From Chrysomallon squamiferum (taxonomy: Eukaryota; Mollusca; Gastropoda; Neomphalida; Peltospiridae): DNA of 64,000 nt. Numbering within the stretch: the stretch's first letter is position 1; each line of letters starts with the position of its first letter. Shown here piece by piece: positions 21,060-35,940 of the stretch. The position numbers and the translations under genes are program-made. The notes below the pieces were generated by a model, which saw nothing but the letters and a program-made list of their open reading frames with translations, made no database searches and was not told the origin of the DNA. The stretch lies in assembly GCA_012295275.1 (NCBI GenBank), contig CM022669.1:7723489-7787488 (forward strand), in the 5' to 3' direction.

Positions 21060-21125
<66 letters not shown>
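21000..21125. repeat. Compound (TTTA)n-(TTA)n microsatellite
   Basis: About 68 bases of TTTA repeat pass directly into about 58 bases of TTA repeat. Confidence 0.97.
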
Positions 21126-21910
21126 TTGTCTGTTTGCGCAACTTCTAATTTTAATACTGATAGTGTAATATTGAACTATCAGTGAAAGTCATATTAGTTT
21201 ATATATCATCAGCTAATGGAATGATTTTGTAACAGAATGTTGGTTTTGATATTGAAGTTACATCATTCCTTGTTTAGTGTTTCATCTGGAAGTATGGATT
21301 TACATTGTTTTTGACAATATTGTTATTTCATTGTGAATAACTTTGAATAATATCAGACAGTACTGACTTCTTTCCAGAACTAACTGTGGAGGTGTGAAAC
21401 CATTAAGCCATACTCTTAACACACTAAAACCAAAATTACGTTCAACAGGGAGTCTAGATTCCTAACTAATTAATAGTTTCCTGTGGTGACTTTAAACATA
21501 TATGTTTTATTATTATTATTATTTTTTTAATTTTATTTTTAAGTTCTCTTTTCGTAAATTAGAAATATAATTTTTTATTTTTATGGTAACTAAAGAGCTG
21601 TTTTTATAATACTGATGTTTCATAATTGTTATATGTGTGAGAGAAAATCCATTATCACTGATTTTAATACTTGGATGCAGGACCTAAAAGTAATAAAAGT
21701 AATCTAGGTCACATCCAGCAATCACAATAAAACTGTTACCATTCATCATTATCTGCATTAAAAATACTATTTGGTAACTATTATATTTTATGTTAAAGAT
21801 ATTATTAATGCAATTTTTATGTCTGTTTATAGGTCAAAATATATGAAATATATATATATCTTTCAGTTACATTATTTACTAACAGTTATATCAAGGAATT
21901 AACTCTGCCT

Positions 21911-22050
21911 TATATTTGTTAATGTTGTAAAATATGAGAATATGTTTTTTAAATGTGATATATTGGTATCCAAACATTAATAGTAAGTTTAAATGAGCAT
22001 TTTGCATTATATTTGTTAATGTTGTAAAATATGATAATATGTTTTTTAAA
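21911..22050. repeat. Tandem duplication, 97-bp spacing
   Basis: A 40-base block beginning TATATTTGTTAATGTTGT at 21911 recurs at 22008 with one mismatch. The intervening bases are partly similar, suggesting an old two-copy tandem duplication. Confidence 0.75.
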
Positions 22051-22437
22051 ACATTTGGTATTTAGTCTGTCATAATATTAATATTTTTGATTGATTATTA
22101 AAATATGTTTATGTGGAGAAACAGACAATAAAAATCGACAACAACAACAAATAAATCATTTCAGAGTTGTTTATTGTTATTGTTTGATTTCTTGGTTGTT
22201 TTATTTATTTATTTTATTTTATTATTATTATTTTTTTATGTTTGATATTATATTACATGACAAGTAAAGTCATGGTATAGTATACTGTTTTTACACTTAG
22301 AAAAAAACAAAACAACATTTCTCAGAAACAGATATCAACAGTAGAAAAGAAGAAATAAAAATACCTGGAAGGGTACAATGTATTAAGGATATTTCTACAC
22401 CAGAGATTGTTTTTAAGAATGAAAGCTAAACTTGGCA

Positions 22438-22469
<32 letters not shown>

Positions 22470-22951
22470 ATGATGATCTGTTTCAAGACAGATTTACAAT
22501 TATTTGGAACTTGGTATTGTTTTATTTTAAAAATACTGTTTTTATATTAAAGATACTTAAATTCATATTTTATAATTAAACATTGCATTCAGGAAATCTG
22601 ATTCAAAACACAGTGTTATGATTATTATAATCATAATGGCACTCAACATATTGTTCAAAAGAAGAAAAAAAAATCTGTATTTAATTAAGAAAACAAAGGC
22701 ATTTGTAACAGAGATAAACATTAGTGATAATTGCCAGAACTTCAGCAACTAACAAATGATCACAGAGGAAAACACCATGTTTATCTAAGGTTCAAGCACA
22801 CAACCACTGGCATATTAATTAGTGAAATGAACTGTAACAGAATAGTGTAGAAGATAATGTGGTAATAACAGAGTTCTGTGGAGGTGTGTGTAGTGTGTGG
22901 GCTGTAATTAGTGAATGTTAATAAATAATAGCAAATGTCAGATTCTCTGAA

Positions 22952-23100
22952 ACACACACACACTCATACACACAAACACACACATACATACACACCCATA
23001 TACATACATACATAGCAACATACACACCCATACACACAACACAAACACACACACATGCACATACACACACATATACACATACATACATACATTCATTCAT
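22952..23100. repeat. CA/CATA-rich compound microsatellite
   Basis: Interrupted CA, CATA and CACC repeats. Open frames over it are artefacts of the repeat. A purer (CA)n follows at 23283-23316. Confidence 0.95.
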
Positions 23101-23278
23101 TTTGAAAATATTCAAAATCCTAAAATACATACTTGCAGGTTCCAGGTTTCCCACAAAAAACAGATGCACTGACAGGGTTTGTAAGGTCATGATTAAACTT
23201 TGTCTGATGCCAGTCCGTTCCTGAATAGTGTCTGTGTGCAGAGTCTAATCAGATGTGTATACATGACAGGGAATATTA

Positions 23279-23318
<40 letters not shown>

Positions 23319-26300
23319 TACACACACAAACGTATCACATTAATAATTAGCCAGATAATAAAATAATGGCTATAATGTAATTTATTACACTGCAGTTTAA
23401 AACAGAATTAATTCTGTCTAATGGAGCATATTTACACACAATCTATGGTATTATTGGGAAGCAAAATGTCACATTTACACTTTATTGAAAAATCAAAAAA
23501 AAGGTGTGACATCACATGAAAGCCAGGAATTAACAGCAGCAGCAAGGTAAAATAATGTTTTTGAAACTGTCTGTGCATTCCCTCCTAGCCTCAGATTAAT
23601 TTATTACAACAGTAATGGATTATACTTTACTAACTAAAATAAATAGAATATATATTCAAAATAATATAAATCAGACGATTAACAACAACAAAACCTGTAC
23701 TGACTTGTATGAACAGTGACAAAACCCCAAAAAACAGTAAAATATGTGTACTAAGATAAAAATTTAGTTTGACTGGAACAAAGGTTCACAGGGTTCTTAC
23801 AAAAAAAAGAAATTCAAAGAAAATATTCAAATGTTTGGACATAGACTTATTCAGCCACTTGTGTATCATTCTTTTCACCTTCAAAATATGTTTGTATGTT
23901 ATAGATTTCAGTCACACGTCACACTTCACTGGAAAAAAAAATGCTTCGTTCCAAACCAGTATAAACATTGTGTATTGTGTATTTAGTGGAACTGATTCAA
24001 AAGGTACATGTTTAGCTGAGATGGGCTGTTTGTGGACAATTGTAATTTTATTTTAAAAGTTGATTGTCAGATGTTATAAGAAAATTCAGTGCATCTGACA
24101 CTTAGAGACTTGTAAAAAAGACACACTGAAATAGGATTCTATTTATGTTACAAAGAAAGGAGCCTCTATTATGTCTATCACTCGTTTAGTATTTCCCTGT
24201 TATCAGCAGATATTCTCTATTTACTAAAGATTTTCTTATGTTTTGTTTCAGTATGTTTATGTAAATAAACCTAGGTTATTAGCAACGTATAAAGAAACAT
24301 CATGGAATTGCAGAAAGCATAGACTGGATAAACTGATATGATATTCTTGGTTTTTACTTGTTGAAGGAATGTATTTTTTTTATCTAGATATTTATGTCTA
24401 ACATATACAACTAAAACCAGCACTGAGCAGCATGTCTCACACTTGTCAAATCCAGTTGATTGGTTTTCTTAAACAATCAGCCTCTGCATTGGTATGTCAC
24501 TGTTTTTCAAAATACACTCATAAGAGTTGAATTTTAGTTAATATTTTACAATATGAGTTTGTGTGTATGTGTTTGTGTGTGTGTATCTGTCTATCTATCT
24601 ATCTATCTCTGTCTATATATATAATTGTAATATAATGCAGATCTGTATACTTCTTAACAGACCATCATCTTTGAGGCACTTTTCGTTATACCTAAAATAC
24701 ATCTACAGATTTTTATGTTTATAATTTTATGGTTTTTGGCATTGCTAGTAAGTATACAGGCTTTATTTTTCTGTCCATGACTTAATTAGTGATTAGGTGA
24801 TGATGTTGCTTTGTAATTTTCTAATTAATATCACAAAGGAGTTGTTACTAGGATATCACACACATAAACAAGATCAGTTGACTACAACCCTTGAAATGGG
24901 ATATTAACAGACATGCTATGCTGAGTTCATATACGATGTATCACAGAATTAATCTTTATGAGAATGATTTTTTTTTGTTCAAATAGTTAAACAGGGTTTG
25001 TTTAATAATAAGTATTTTCATGTTTGTGAGAAGGTATAATGTGAAATATTTCTTGCTGTTTTTTAATAATGCCATGTTTTCTCTCTTATATTTTACAGAA
25101 TACTATTTTAGTTATGCAGTAAATATGCATATGATTTCTTGCTGCTGATCAGAGAGAAATAAATGAAAGTAGATACTTCACGGTTGTAGCTGATTTCAGC
25201 TCTCATTATCTCTGTAGCCCTTATCCAAATACTTATAACACCTTAGGGAAAAGAAATGGTTTGAGTACTTTGTTAAATAAATCATTCATTGATTCTGTAG
25301 AATATTAATCTGTAGTTTACTTCACAATACTCCTAATTACTTTTCTGTCTTGTGGTCTTGATTTTATTCAGTTTGATCAATTATTTTCACACTAATTTTA
25401 AGCAGTGAAGAAGCCATGGTAAGTTTATTCTAATGGAGCTTTATATTTAACAAAAAATAATACATTATGATATACTGAAAGAAATATGAAGACTTGTTTA
25501 ATATTAAAAATGCTGGTCTTGTATGTATTTGATTGCAGGATTTATCTTTTAACAATTTAAGTTAGATTATCTTTTTTTTTGTTTTTCTTTCTTTTTTTCT
25601 AAGAATGATATTGTAAATTGTCAAAATTCTTTGTACTTGGAAAATTCACAAAGGAATTTATTAGATCTTTAAGCCATAACTTAGTCTTAAATTTTGAGAT
25701 AGCCTTGTGAAACAGCTAAAAGTCTAGAGATGCAGGAGACTGGACAACTGCAAGGGGGCTCTGTTCTTGGATATTCCTGGTTCATGGGATCCTAGACCAT
25801 CCCAGCCCCAAACTGTTGACCTTCCTCTACATTTTTCAATGTTATTTAAAAGTGCTAAGTACAAAGGAAAATTATCTGAATAAGAAAATAATAACGAGAT
25901 TTCAGATACTTTGCATTTCAGCTTCCTGCTTCAATTTTCCAGCACATCATACATGAATCAGACATTTCTTTAGTGAGTGACCTTAGAATTTCACTTTTAC
26001 AAAAGCTGATGAACAACAGAGAGTGTCTAGCCTTATTTTTGTGTTTGATAAATTTTTATGTGCTGAAATTAACCAAGCATATCAAACATCTACACTGGTT
26101 TTGCTTCACCTGTGCCAGATTAGTTTTTGTATTGTGTTCCCTTTAGCACGATTTCATGATAGCTGTTGTTTGTTAAAATCTGTTTAGGGTTGTACAAACA
26201 AATAGCTTAACTATATTTTGTCTGTCTCCAAATTTTTTTTTTTATCTGCAGGCTAATTTTTGCTGATAAAAAAAGAATGATAATCTAACACTGCCAGTTT

Positions 26301-26742
26301 ACAGATACTTCCTTATTGATGTATTCTAAAAATATAGTGATTTATATATATCCTCATGTGCTTGTGGGTGCATGTGTATGTGTGTGTGCATTTGTGTGTT
26401 AATGTAAGTATGTTGTTCTGTTTATTTGTATGTATGTTGTTCTGTTTATTTGTATGTATATATCTCTCTGTGTGTGTGTGTGTGATACAGTTTGCCAATG
26501 TTTACTCAACTAAAATATGTTTCATCATAGCTGATGGTTTATTCATCTTTGCTTAGCTTGAAGATCAATAAGTAAATCATTGACAGAATTGCTACATCTG
26601 TCCGTCTGTCAGTTTTTTAAATATTTTTGTTTAGACAGGAAAATTATAGCTGTCTTGAATCAGTGGCTTTGATACCTGTGTTTTTTATAGCCAAAGATAC
26701 ACTGTCATAACAAATAGACATATACATAAATAACAGTGTATG

Positions 26743-26744
<2 letters not shown>

Positions 26745-26825
<81 letters not shown>
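26745..26825. repeat. (TC)n microsatellite, about 40 units
   Basis: 81 uninterrupted bases of TC repeat, the longest pure dinucleotide array in the window. The polypurine/polypyrimidine strand asymmetry could form triplex (H-DNA). Confidence 0.98.
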
Positions 26826-26830
<5 letters not shown>

Positions 26831-29800
26831 TGTTGGTAGGTATCTATGCTGTTAGAATTAGTTCTGAAATTTATCTCAGAGATGTTTTCTAGTTAATCAC
26901 TATTATGATACGGATGTGTCTTTGTTTAAACAGGTTTGGTGTTAATCACCAGTCATTCTGATATGTTAATGTTACAATGCCACATGTTACTGGCATTAAA
27001 TAACTTTTGTAACATATGGATTGTTGTTTTGCTGTTGTTATGGTAACCCAAATTTAAAATAATAGGCAACTGTGAATAAAAATACATAAAACAGACTGCA
27101 TGCACCATTTAGAAATCTGAAAGAAATACAGTAACTGCTACAATAACACAACACTATTGCTTGCCAAGAATGTTTTGTCATATACGTTTTAATTTTATAT
27201 TTAATTTTTTTAGTTTGTGCTGTGAATCATTTCTGTTGGAAAAAGTAAATAAAATAAAATATATAAAATATCCATTACCTTAATCTGGTTTATTTCTTTC
27301 ACTTTTTATTTTTTTTTTTTTAGTGAATTATATATTTTTCAGGACTAATTTTAAAAAATGAAACAAATTTCTATGAAAACAAAAATTTAAAAGTAAAGTG
27401 TAAAAAGGGTTAAAAAAGTTACTAAGTATGTATAATACATATATCTATAATTATTTTTTTTCCAGTAATTTCATAGTTTACCAAATAGATTCATTCTTGC
27501 CGTTGAGCTACCAAACAGAACAAATTTCAGTACAACTGTTTTATCAAAAGCCATGATAACTGGCTTTCTGTAACAGTAAAATAAAAAAACATAATAATAA
27601 TAAAGAATAGCCAATTTGTTGTATGGTAACAATTTTATTGGTAAATCAAACTGATTATCAGGAGGTCTTTAATAATAACAATGTACCAAAAGCTATAAGC
27701 ATAATTCAAAATTTCTTGAATACCTTCTTCCTTTCCTTTCTTTAGATAGACTGTACTTGTAATCAGTAACATCTTCTAGAAAATTCAGTTACTGTGTGAC
27801 AAAATCATGATGGTTTTGAAGAGAAATGTTAAGTGCTCAATCAAATCAATATAGCTATTGTTAAGCAGATTGTCACAGAGTACGTGGTATCTGCTACTGT
27901 GTGTGAATGTGCGTTCAGTCACCAGTATGTTCATGTTCTTTATTTAATGTACAGTTAATGTAAAGGCATGGAAATTAATGATAACAGCAGCTGTTGTGTT
28001 GTATTCTTTACCTCATAGAACAATTTGTAAACTTTTGTTTCCCTGTTTCATTTACAAATCAATGAAAACTACTTCAGTTTGGTCTGATTTGGGTTTCAGT
28101 ATTAATTTCATGTCTGTAGACGTGTGTCCCTATCTGTTTGTCCATCTGTCTGTCTAGCTGGATGTATGTATGTAAGTATGTGTGTTTTTGTGGTTAATGT
28201 AATGGCTGTGATTGTGCAGTAGAGTCTTCAATAGACTGACTGGCAGATAGGTTGACAAACTGACAGATGCTTAAATTGTAAGATCATGGAAAGATACATT
28301 TTCAGAACTGTCCCTGTTATACATTTTTAGAACAATCTCATATTGATGTATTGTAAAATTAATTTTGTAAGAATTTAATATAGTGTATATTTTATTTAAA
28401 TTTTACAATGCTAATCATATAGATTAGAGAGCAGTAATGTCAAATTATTTTTCTATATATTTTTTTTAATAATATATATTTTCTTCTGTTTTTGATAAAT
28501 ATATTTCAAGTAATAATTTTTCAGCATTTTAAAAAAAAATCATATTCATCATTAACATCTATGTTATCATAGACCAGATTTATTAAAATGATTATAAAAA
28601 TTTGCATTTTGAAAAATTAGAAAGTTTTTAAAAAGTCTAGCAGCCTGTTTCTTATGAAGTATTATTTTGAACTTCATTGTTAGTAAAAGGATGTTATTGA
28701 TCATATGACCACATATCTTTAAAAGTCTGTCTTAAAATTCATTGGGTTTATATTGTTTGCCATTATAATTGACATGCATATTAATATCAGAAAAGTTAAA
28801 AATAATTGAATGTGAAACCTTAGCTTAATTTCCTGACATTTTAAAAAAAGAAATGAAATTGAATAATCAATGTCCATGTGAATTTAAAATATTGCATCTC
28901 TAAAAACAGAACAAGATGTTGCCTATGTTTTATTCATTGAATGTATCAGTTATTTTTTAGTTATTTTTGTTAAATTCATTCCATATTAGTCCCAACACAT
29001 TTTTTGTATATTGGAAATTAGGTATGAAAAATTGTGTGTTTTCTGTGTTTGTTTGATTGTTTGTTGTTGTTGTTTTTTGGGGGGGTTAGGAGGTTGTTGT
29101 GTTTTTTTGCTTACAATTGTTGAAGCATTTTTTTTTCCAAGACAACAGCTTTAAAAAATTGGGATTTCTATAATTCTACAATAATGGATATTATTTGTCT
29201 GTTTTTATTTATTTATTTTTTATTATTATTATTATTTTTTTTTTTTTTTCCTGAAGGAATTTCAGAGATCCCAAAGCCTGAAAGTAAACACTAACAAATT
29301 TATTTATTAAATAATAAATTCACTTAAAAAGAGAAAGCAAGAATTCTTTTATCTAGCAAAATTCTTCTGAAGAAGGCTTAGAACTTAAAACATTTTGTAA
29401 AGAAAAAAGTCATTTTTAGTTACAACTGGAAATAATCTCATGCATATATTGAAGAAACTGATCATACAGTAAATAAGATATTAAAAAAAAATTCAGTGAT
29501 GAATGAAGTTTATTTTAAATTACACCATTCTGGTATACATTTTTACAATTTATCACTTTATTGTTTTTTGTGACAACTCATTCTACAATGTACTCAAGAG
29601 CTGTATTTATTTTCTGACAATTGCAGAGTATATCTGCTTTTTTCATGACAATAAAATGAAATTTTTGAACTGTACTCTTACTTTGTTATTAATTAAGTAA
29701 ACACAGCATTACTTGAATGCATGGTGAATATATTTAAACTATTTCTTCTTATGACCAAAGGAAATACTTTAAGAAAAGAAATCCTCATTATAATAGTTAA

Positions 29801-30754
29801 TGGTGCAGTGACTCAGTAAATCCTATTTTGATTTCCATGCTTATGATACGCTTGACAGAACTGTGGTACAATATAGTAAAATATCTTACTGGCATCTGAT
29901 CTGTTATTAATGTTTAATAAAGGAGAATATTTGATATCACCCAATTTAATTAATTTACAGTGTGCTTTATTGACAGTAAATAATCTCTTCAGTTAGTAAC
30001 ACAATGATGTTTGTTATTTAGATTCACAAAATGAACTGTTACTAATTAATTGTGTATGTGTATGCCTGTGTATATTGTATTCATGTTTGTGTGTTTCTGC
30101 GTGTGTGTGTCAGAGAAAAAGTAAAAACAGAAAAATACCAGTTTCTCTAAAAGTCTGTAAAATATTTGAGATGTTCATCATGGTTTTTAGATATAGTTGC
30201 CATTTATCACCAGTCTTGAGTTTGTTTTATTTATTTATTTACAGGGTCTAAGCTATTTTTTGTATAATCTACAGACTTTGCAGTTGTCCTGTGTGTTCTC
30301 TTCTGGAAATATGTCCTCTCTTAAAAAGTCTGATTTACCAGGTGATTTTTGGTCAAATAGAAATATTTCAACATAATTATATTTGGCATGACACATTTGT
30401 ATGTGACATGACACATTTTAATTCTTTTTATAACATTTGTTTTCGGTATTGACATATTTAACTTTGGTACGACATTTCTGAATTTGGTTTTATTTTAAAA
30501 TATTCTGAAAGGTTATTGCTCTGTGTGTGTTACAACTAGAAATTATTTCGCTATAAAAGAGATCACTCGTGCAACATTATGATGAATGTTTGAGCTGTGT
30601 TCATTTGCATACAGATTTATGCTTGTTTTATCAATAACTGTAAGCATGTGGGACAATTTGACAGTAGTTAAATACAGCTAAAACCTGTTAGGACATGATC
30701 AGCAATTTGCAATGACTAGCAAACGAAAACAGAGAGTTCATTTTGGTAATTTTT

Positions 30755-30796
<42 letters not shown>

Positions 30797-31623
30797 TGTT
30801 TCTTTACATGTGCATGCTTTGGTGATGGTAAAACTTGAAATTAGTGTTTATCTATTATCTGAATATTAATTTGAAATGAAATATTGACTGTTTTTATTTT
30901 TGGTTTTTTTTTTGGCTTTGGTATTTTAAAATTTTGTGTGTGTGTTATATATATATATATTTCTTTTTAAATTTAATTTTTTTTGCTTCCATGTCTACAT
31001 TACAGATTAACTGTATGATTGTTCAAAACTTGGAATGTATTTTTAGGTTAGGCATTAAACTGCTGTTGACACTTTGGAGTATTAAGCCTAAGTTTAGTCA
31101 ACTTTTTTGTTTTCTTAAGTTTAAAATATACTTAAAACAATAAAGAATAATACATAATTATTAGACAAGGTTAGTTTCACTAGGAAGTATATAAAATGTA
31201 TTTAGGATTTATACTTTACACATTTATAAAAAAACAAACAAGTCTTCTGATACCATGTAATAAAATAAGTTTTTTCTTCCTTTAATGTAAACAAAAAAAC
31301 ATGATATAGTACAAACTAATTTTTAATCTCTTTGACACAATCATATGAGTAAAAGGACAAACATTTACATAGCAGAGAATAAAATAAATAATAAAATTCC
31401 TAGTTCAGATAACTTGTTATAAAAAGAAAATAACGTTTTTTAATATGATAGAAAGGTACATAAAATTATAATCATTTCGAGTCATTTTGCCTATGAAGGT
31501 GTTGCCTATAGAGTAACATTACATATTACTTTACTTTATATTTAGATAATATTTAAATTGCTTTTTTTTATTTTATTTTAGTAAATTTTTGTTCTTACAA
31601 TTTTATTTAAATTTTGCATCCTA

Positions 31624-31629
<6 letters not shown>

Positions 31630-31661
<32 letters not shown>

Positions 31662-31680
31662 AAAAAAAAAAAAAAAAATA
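31630..31680. repeat. Poly(A) tract
   Basis: About 50 bases that are A with two T interruptions, continuing into AATAAA-type repeats to about 31708. Could be the tail of an old retroposon, but no body was recognised upstream. Confidence 0.9.
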
Positions 31681-32692
31681 AATAAACAATAAAATAAAAA
31701 AAAAAAATGATGCATTAACTGCTGTTATTGTTATTGTTAATGACTTTTAAAAGAAGACCTTATTAAAAAAAAAAAAAAAAAAAGCCCATTGTATCTTTGA
31801 ATGTAAAATACAGGAGTTCCCTATTGTTATGTTGTTAGAAACTGGTGCAGGTTTAGGGTTGGGAGCACAGTGTAACAAGACATTTCCTTATTTACAGTGA
31901 CCATACAAATTTTCAACTTTATACAATGAGTCAACTAAAAAAAAAAAATATATATATATAATAATAATAATAACAATAAAATAAATAACAAAATAACAAA
32001 GAACAACAACTGTTTTTGTTTTGTTTTAATGTGTGTGCAAGATCAAGAAAGAAAGGAAAAAAACATTTGTTTTAATGATCTGGATGTAAACATATTCTAA
32101 ATCTGTTGTCATTTGTTATCACACATACAATGAAAAAAAAAAAAAAACCAACTAAAAAAACCTACACACATGAGTAGAAACCTACAAGATATTCTTTCTG
32201 AACTAGCAGTATTTTATTTAAACATCTTGATAGTCAGAAAAGCCAATAGTACATTCCTTTAATAAACCATTCTTATAACTCTGGTTGGATTGGGAAATAA
32301 TGGAGTAGTATCAGCAAAGAGGAACAGTTGTTGAGAATAACCATACCCAGTGTTTTACCACTGAACTGCAAAAATGCAAAATGACTCCTGTTTTTTTTCT
32401 CAGTTGTGTATTGATATATGTGCATCTGGGTTGTGCTTAAAAGAAGATTGTATTTCTATACTGTAAAAATTTAATTTGAACATCAATGAAATGACTAAGA
32501 CCTGTTTTTTTTTTTTTTTGTTTGTTTTTTTTTTTTTGTGGCAAAAGCAGTTATTTAAGAATTTTGAGTTAACATTAATATTCATTGCATGCCATTCTGT
32601 TGGTTAGTTAAGAAATGCTTTTCATTGAAAAAAAGCTGTTGTTCAACATTATTATACAAAAAAAATCAGAAAAACAATTAACTGTGCATTAT

Positions 32693-32728
<36 letters not shown>

Positions 32729-32949
32729 ATGAAAGAAAACTGTGGTCTGTCATAAAATAATCATTTAAAAAGTTTTCGAAATAGGTGAAGCCAACAGAGG
32801 ACATTTTTATTACCAGTTAATTTTGTATTTTTTATAATTCACATGATCTAGTCAGCATGTATGCTGTCCTCTCGACATTTCAAATACAATTTCATGATCA
32901 GACTAACTGCTATTTTGTAAAGAAATATTTTGTATTTGTTGCATTTGGA

Positions 32950-33143
32950 ATTCATACATTAATGCTTGTGTATTTATGATTCATACATAATATCTAAATA
33001 TTTTCTGATCCGTGCTGTAATGTTTACATATTTGTGATCCAAGCTGTAATGTTTACATATTTGTGATCCATGTTGTGATGTTTACAAAACTTTGATACAT
33101 AATGTAATGTTTACATATTTCAGTCCATACTATAATGTTTACA
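32950..33143. repeat. Degenerate 29-bp tandem repeat
   Basis: At least five copies related to GTGATCCAAGCTGTAATG plus TTTACATATTT. The clearest lie at 33006-33090, with more decayed units on either side. Confidence 0.85.
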
Positions 33144-33368
33144 GGACACAGTCTGTGAAGTGGGGAATTTGAAATATTGTTTTGTCAGAAGATTTTCAAA
33201 AAAAAAAAAATAATAATAATTAATTTGGCATTTTAAAATTCTTTTTTTAGGTATAAATCTTTTTCCCCATTTTCAAAACTAAAACTATTTGCTACTTTTA
33301 TGTATAAAGCATGTCAATATAATTTGACAAATGCTACACAATAACATAAAAAAGTAATTAAGTAAGTA

Positions 33369-33370
33369 TA

Positions 33371-33417
<47 letters not shown>

Positions 33418-33473
33418 TATCAGGAATACCTAATCAGAATATCTCTAATTAATGATGAAGATGATGATTGATG

Positions 33474-33520
<47 letters not shown>
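33369..33520. repeat. (TAAA)n-(TAA)n then (TTA)n, opposite polarity
   Basis: TAAA/TAA arrays at 33369-33419 and a TTA array at 33475-33520 are reverse complements of each other, separated by about 55 bases. The pair can form a long A-T stem. Confidence 0.9.
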
Positions 33521-33530
<10 letters not shown>

Positions 33531-34548
33531 TAAAAAGAACTTTGTTTTAAAGCAGCAAAACTGTAGACAGGTATGTAAGCCCTCTAAAGCAAATAAGTCA
33601 TTCTTCTCAGAGGATCATTATTTTATTTTATATAATACTTTATTATTAGTAAAAGTTGACTGACAGAAAAAAAAAAAAAAATAACTTTGTATAAGAAAAA
33701 TATATTTTAAGAAAGAAAATTTAATCACAATCTAAATTCCATAAACAGATTATTTGAATTTTGCTAACTATTTAGACTATTCTCATATATGATAAATATG
33801 TTTTAACCAAAAAAAATTACCATTTTCTTTTTCATCAAAATTTGACCTTAAAAGTTTATGACAATGCACTTCTATATGGAAAACATATTAAAACTTTCAT
33901 ATGAAAGAGACATTTAAAAAAAACAAGAAAAAGAGTACCATTATGGGTTTTTTTGGTCAAAATTTCACAATGAAAAATTTATTTATTTCTGACAAAAAAT
34001 TTCAATCTTAGAAACTCTATACAAAATATATTTAGGCTTTTGTAAATAGAAAATCTATTTTATTAATAGCAAATAAATAAAAAAATTAAAAAATCATTTA
34101 TTTCTATACTCAACATTTGTTTTTTTATATCTAAATTCAGCATTTATGTTTTTCACAGCCCATTTGAATTTTAGAAACTGAACTGTTCCCTTCTTTGTAA
34201 TTACAACTGCTCTATCATTTGCATTTGTTTCTTTGATCGCAGACTGTGAGAGGAAACTAAACTATCACACACATCTGTGGCTGTATGATCATTTCATCAC
34301 ATGGTGGTGATTAAAGTATTCACTTTAACAGCAGTTACTCATTTCACAGCTGAATTTTTTCCCCTGTTCCTACCAGATAATACTGTTAAATTAATACAGT
34401 TAACCAATGGTATGTGCAATGGTATGTACTTTCCTATCTTAGGGAAGATCATGTAAATAAACATAAATGTGTATTTCCAACTTAACATTCTTTTAGCAAT
34501 AACTAACAAAATATATTCAGCAGATATAAAAATTATTTTATTAGATAA

Positions 34549-34587
<39 letters not shown>

Positions 34588-35030
34588 AATGTTTTTTTTG
34601 GGGGGAGGGTTTTTTTTTTTTTTTTTTAATTTATTATCAAATATAACAATAATAGAGTTTAAATATGCAAAAACCACCAAACATGTAACATATGTGTATC
34701 AGTTGAAAGGAAGATTAATTTTTATTGTTTTTTTTTTGTTTTTTTTATTTATGTTTTGTTTTTTGCAGAATATTCTGTTACAACTGCTATTTTGTTTTAA
34801 AGACTAGCCAGATTAAAAAAAAATAATACAGATAAAGATTGTATGGCAGTGAAGAATTTTTATTTTATTACATGAAAAAACTTACTAACAGAATTTGAAA
34901 CTTTGCATGCAGTATTTGCCAAATGTGTGTTAATGGTCGAAATAGAAGATATTGTCATGTGTTTAAACAAAAATCTCTTAATTTTTATTTATTTAGTTAT
35001 TATATTATTATTTTACATATTTATTTATTT

Positions 35031-35087
35031 ATTCATTCATTCATTCATTCATTCATTCATTCATTCATTTATTCATTCATTTATTCA
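35031..35087. repeat. (ATTC)n microsatellite
   Basis: About 14 units of ATTC with two ATTT interruptions. It explains the Ile-His-Ser-Phe repeat frames that cross it. Confidence 0.95.
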
Positions 35088-35583
35088 TCTATCTGTCAAT
35101 CAATCTATCTTTATTTATTTATTTTAATGACCCTGAATCCTAGCATCTCTTTATGGCCAGCTTCTGGTAAAATTGGTTCTTTAATAAAACATTTAACAAC
35201 ATTTATATATTTAAATCTGTCATTAAATAATGCATCAATCTCTGCTTTTATCTAAATGGCACTGATAAAAGAATATTTTTTTAATAGCTAAATAAAATTA
35301 TTTAATGTCTTGTTTAATCTTTTGTTTACTGAGGTTTAAGTACACAATCATCAAATATTTATTTTAGTATTGTTAAAAATATCATATTTGATTTTATTAG
35401 TATTATTATATATGTATGTGGGTGTGTGTGTATAAAAAAGATTAACATATTGTTCAATGGGTTTATTCTTAGATGTTGATTCACATGACCACTGATTCTT
35501 GTGAACAGAAATTCAAAGAGCACATTTCAGTCTGTACTATTGCTTTTCATTTGTTTAATTTCATAATGTCTCTAGGACTGAAC

Positions 35584-35940
35584 TGAGTTTTAATTAAATC
35601 TGCTTTATTTAATACATTGAGCCATGAATATTAACTAAATCTGTTACATTGAGCCATGTTATTTAAAATTTTATTTAAAAATTGAGCCTGTTTTATTTGA
35701 ATACATTGAGCCATGAGTATTAATTGAATCAGTTAAATATTGAGTTGTCAGTCTTAATTAAATTAGCTTTATTTCATACATTGAGTTTTGAGTTATTTAA
35801 ATCAGTTTTAATTAAAACATTTAAGTTATGAGTTAAATTCAGTACACTGAGTTGTGAGTATTAAACTGAATTAAATCAGTTTTATGTATTAATCTATGTT
35901 TCAAATTTAATCTATGAGTTTTAAATTTAATTAAATCTCT
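35584..35940. repeat. Degenerate tandem repeat, 24-42 bp units
   Basis: About nine diverged units, each starting TGAG(C/T)CATGAGTATTAA or TGAGTT and ending (A/T)TACAT. Unit length varies through indels, indicating great age. Confidence 0.75.

Noticed and set aside
25700-25830. Local GC-rich stretch in the 20-kb intron
   Set aside because: Translated on both strands without recognisable coding or transposon motif; it may be an old repeat but cannot be supported.
27480-27560. tRNA-like A-box word on the minus strand (TGGTAGCTCAACGG)
   Set aside because: No B box, acceptor stem or CCA-proximal structure follows; the match is partial and alone.
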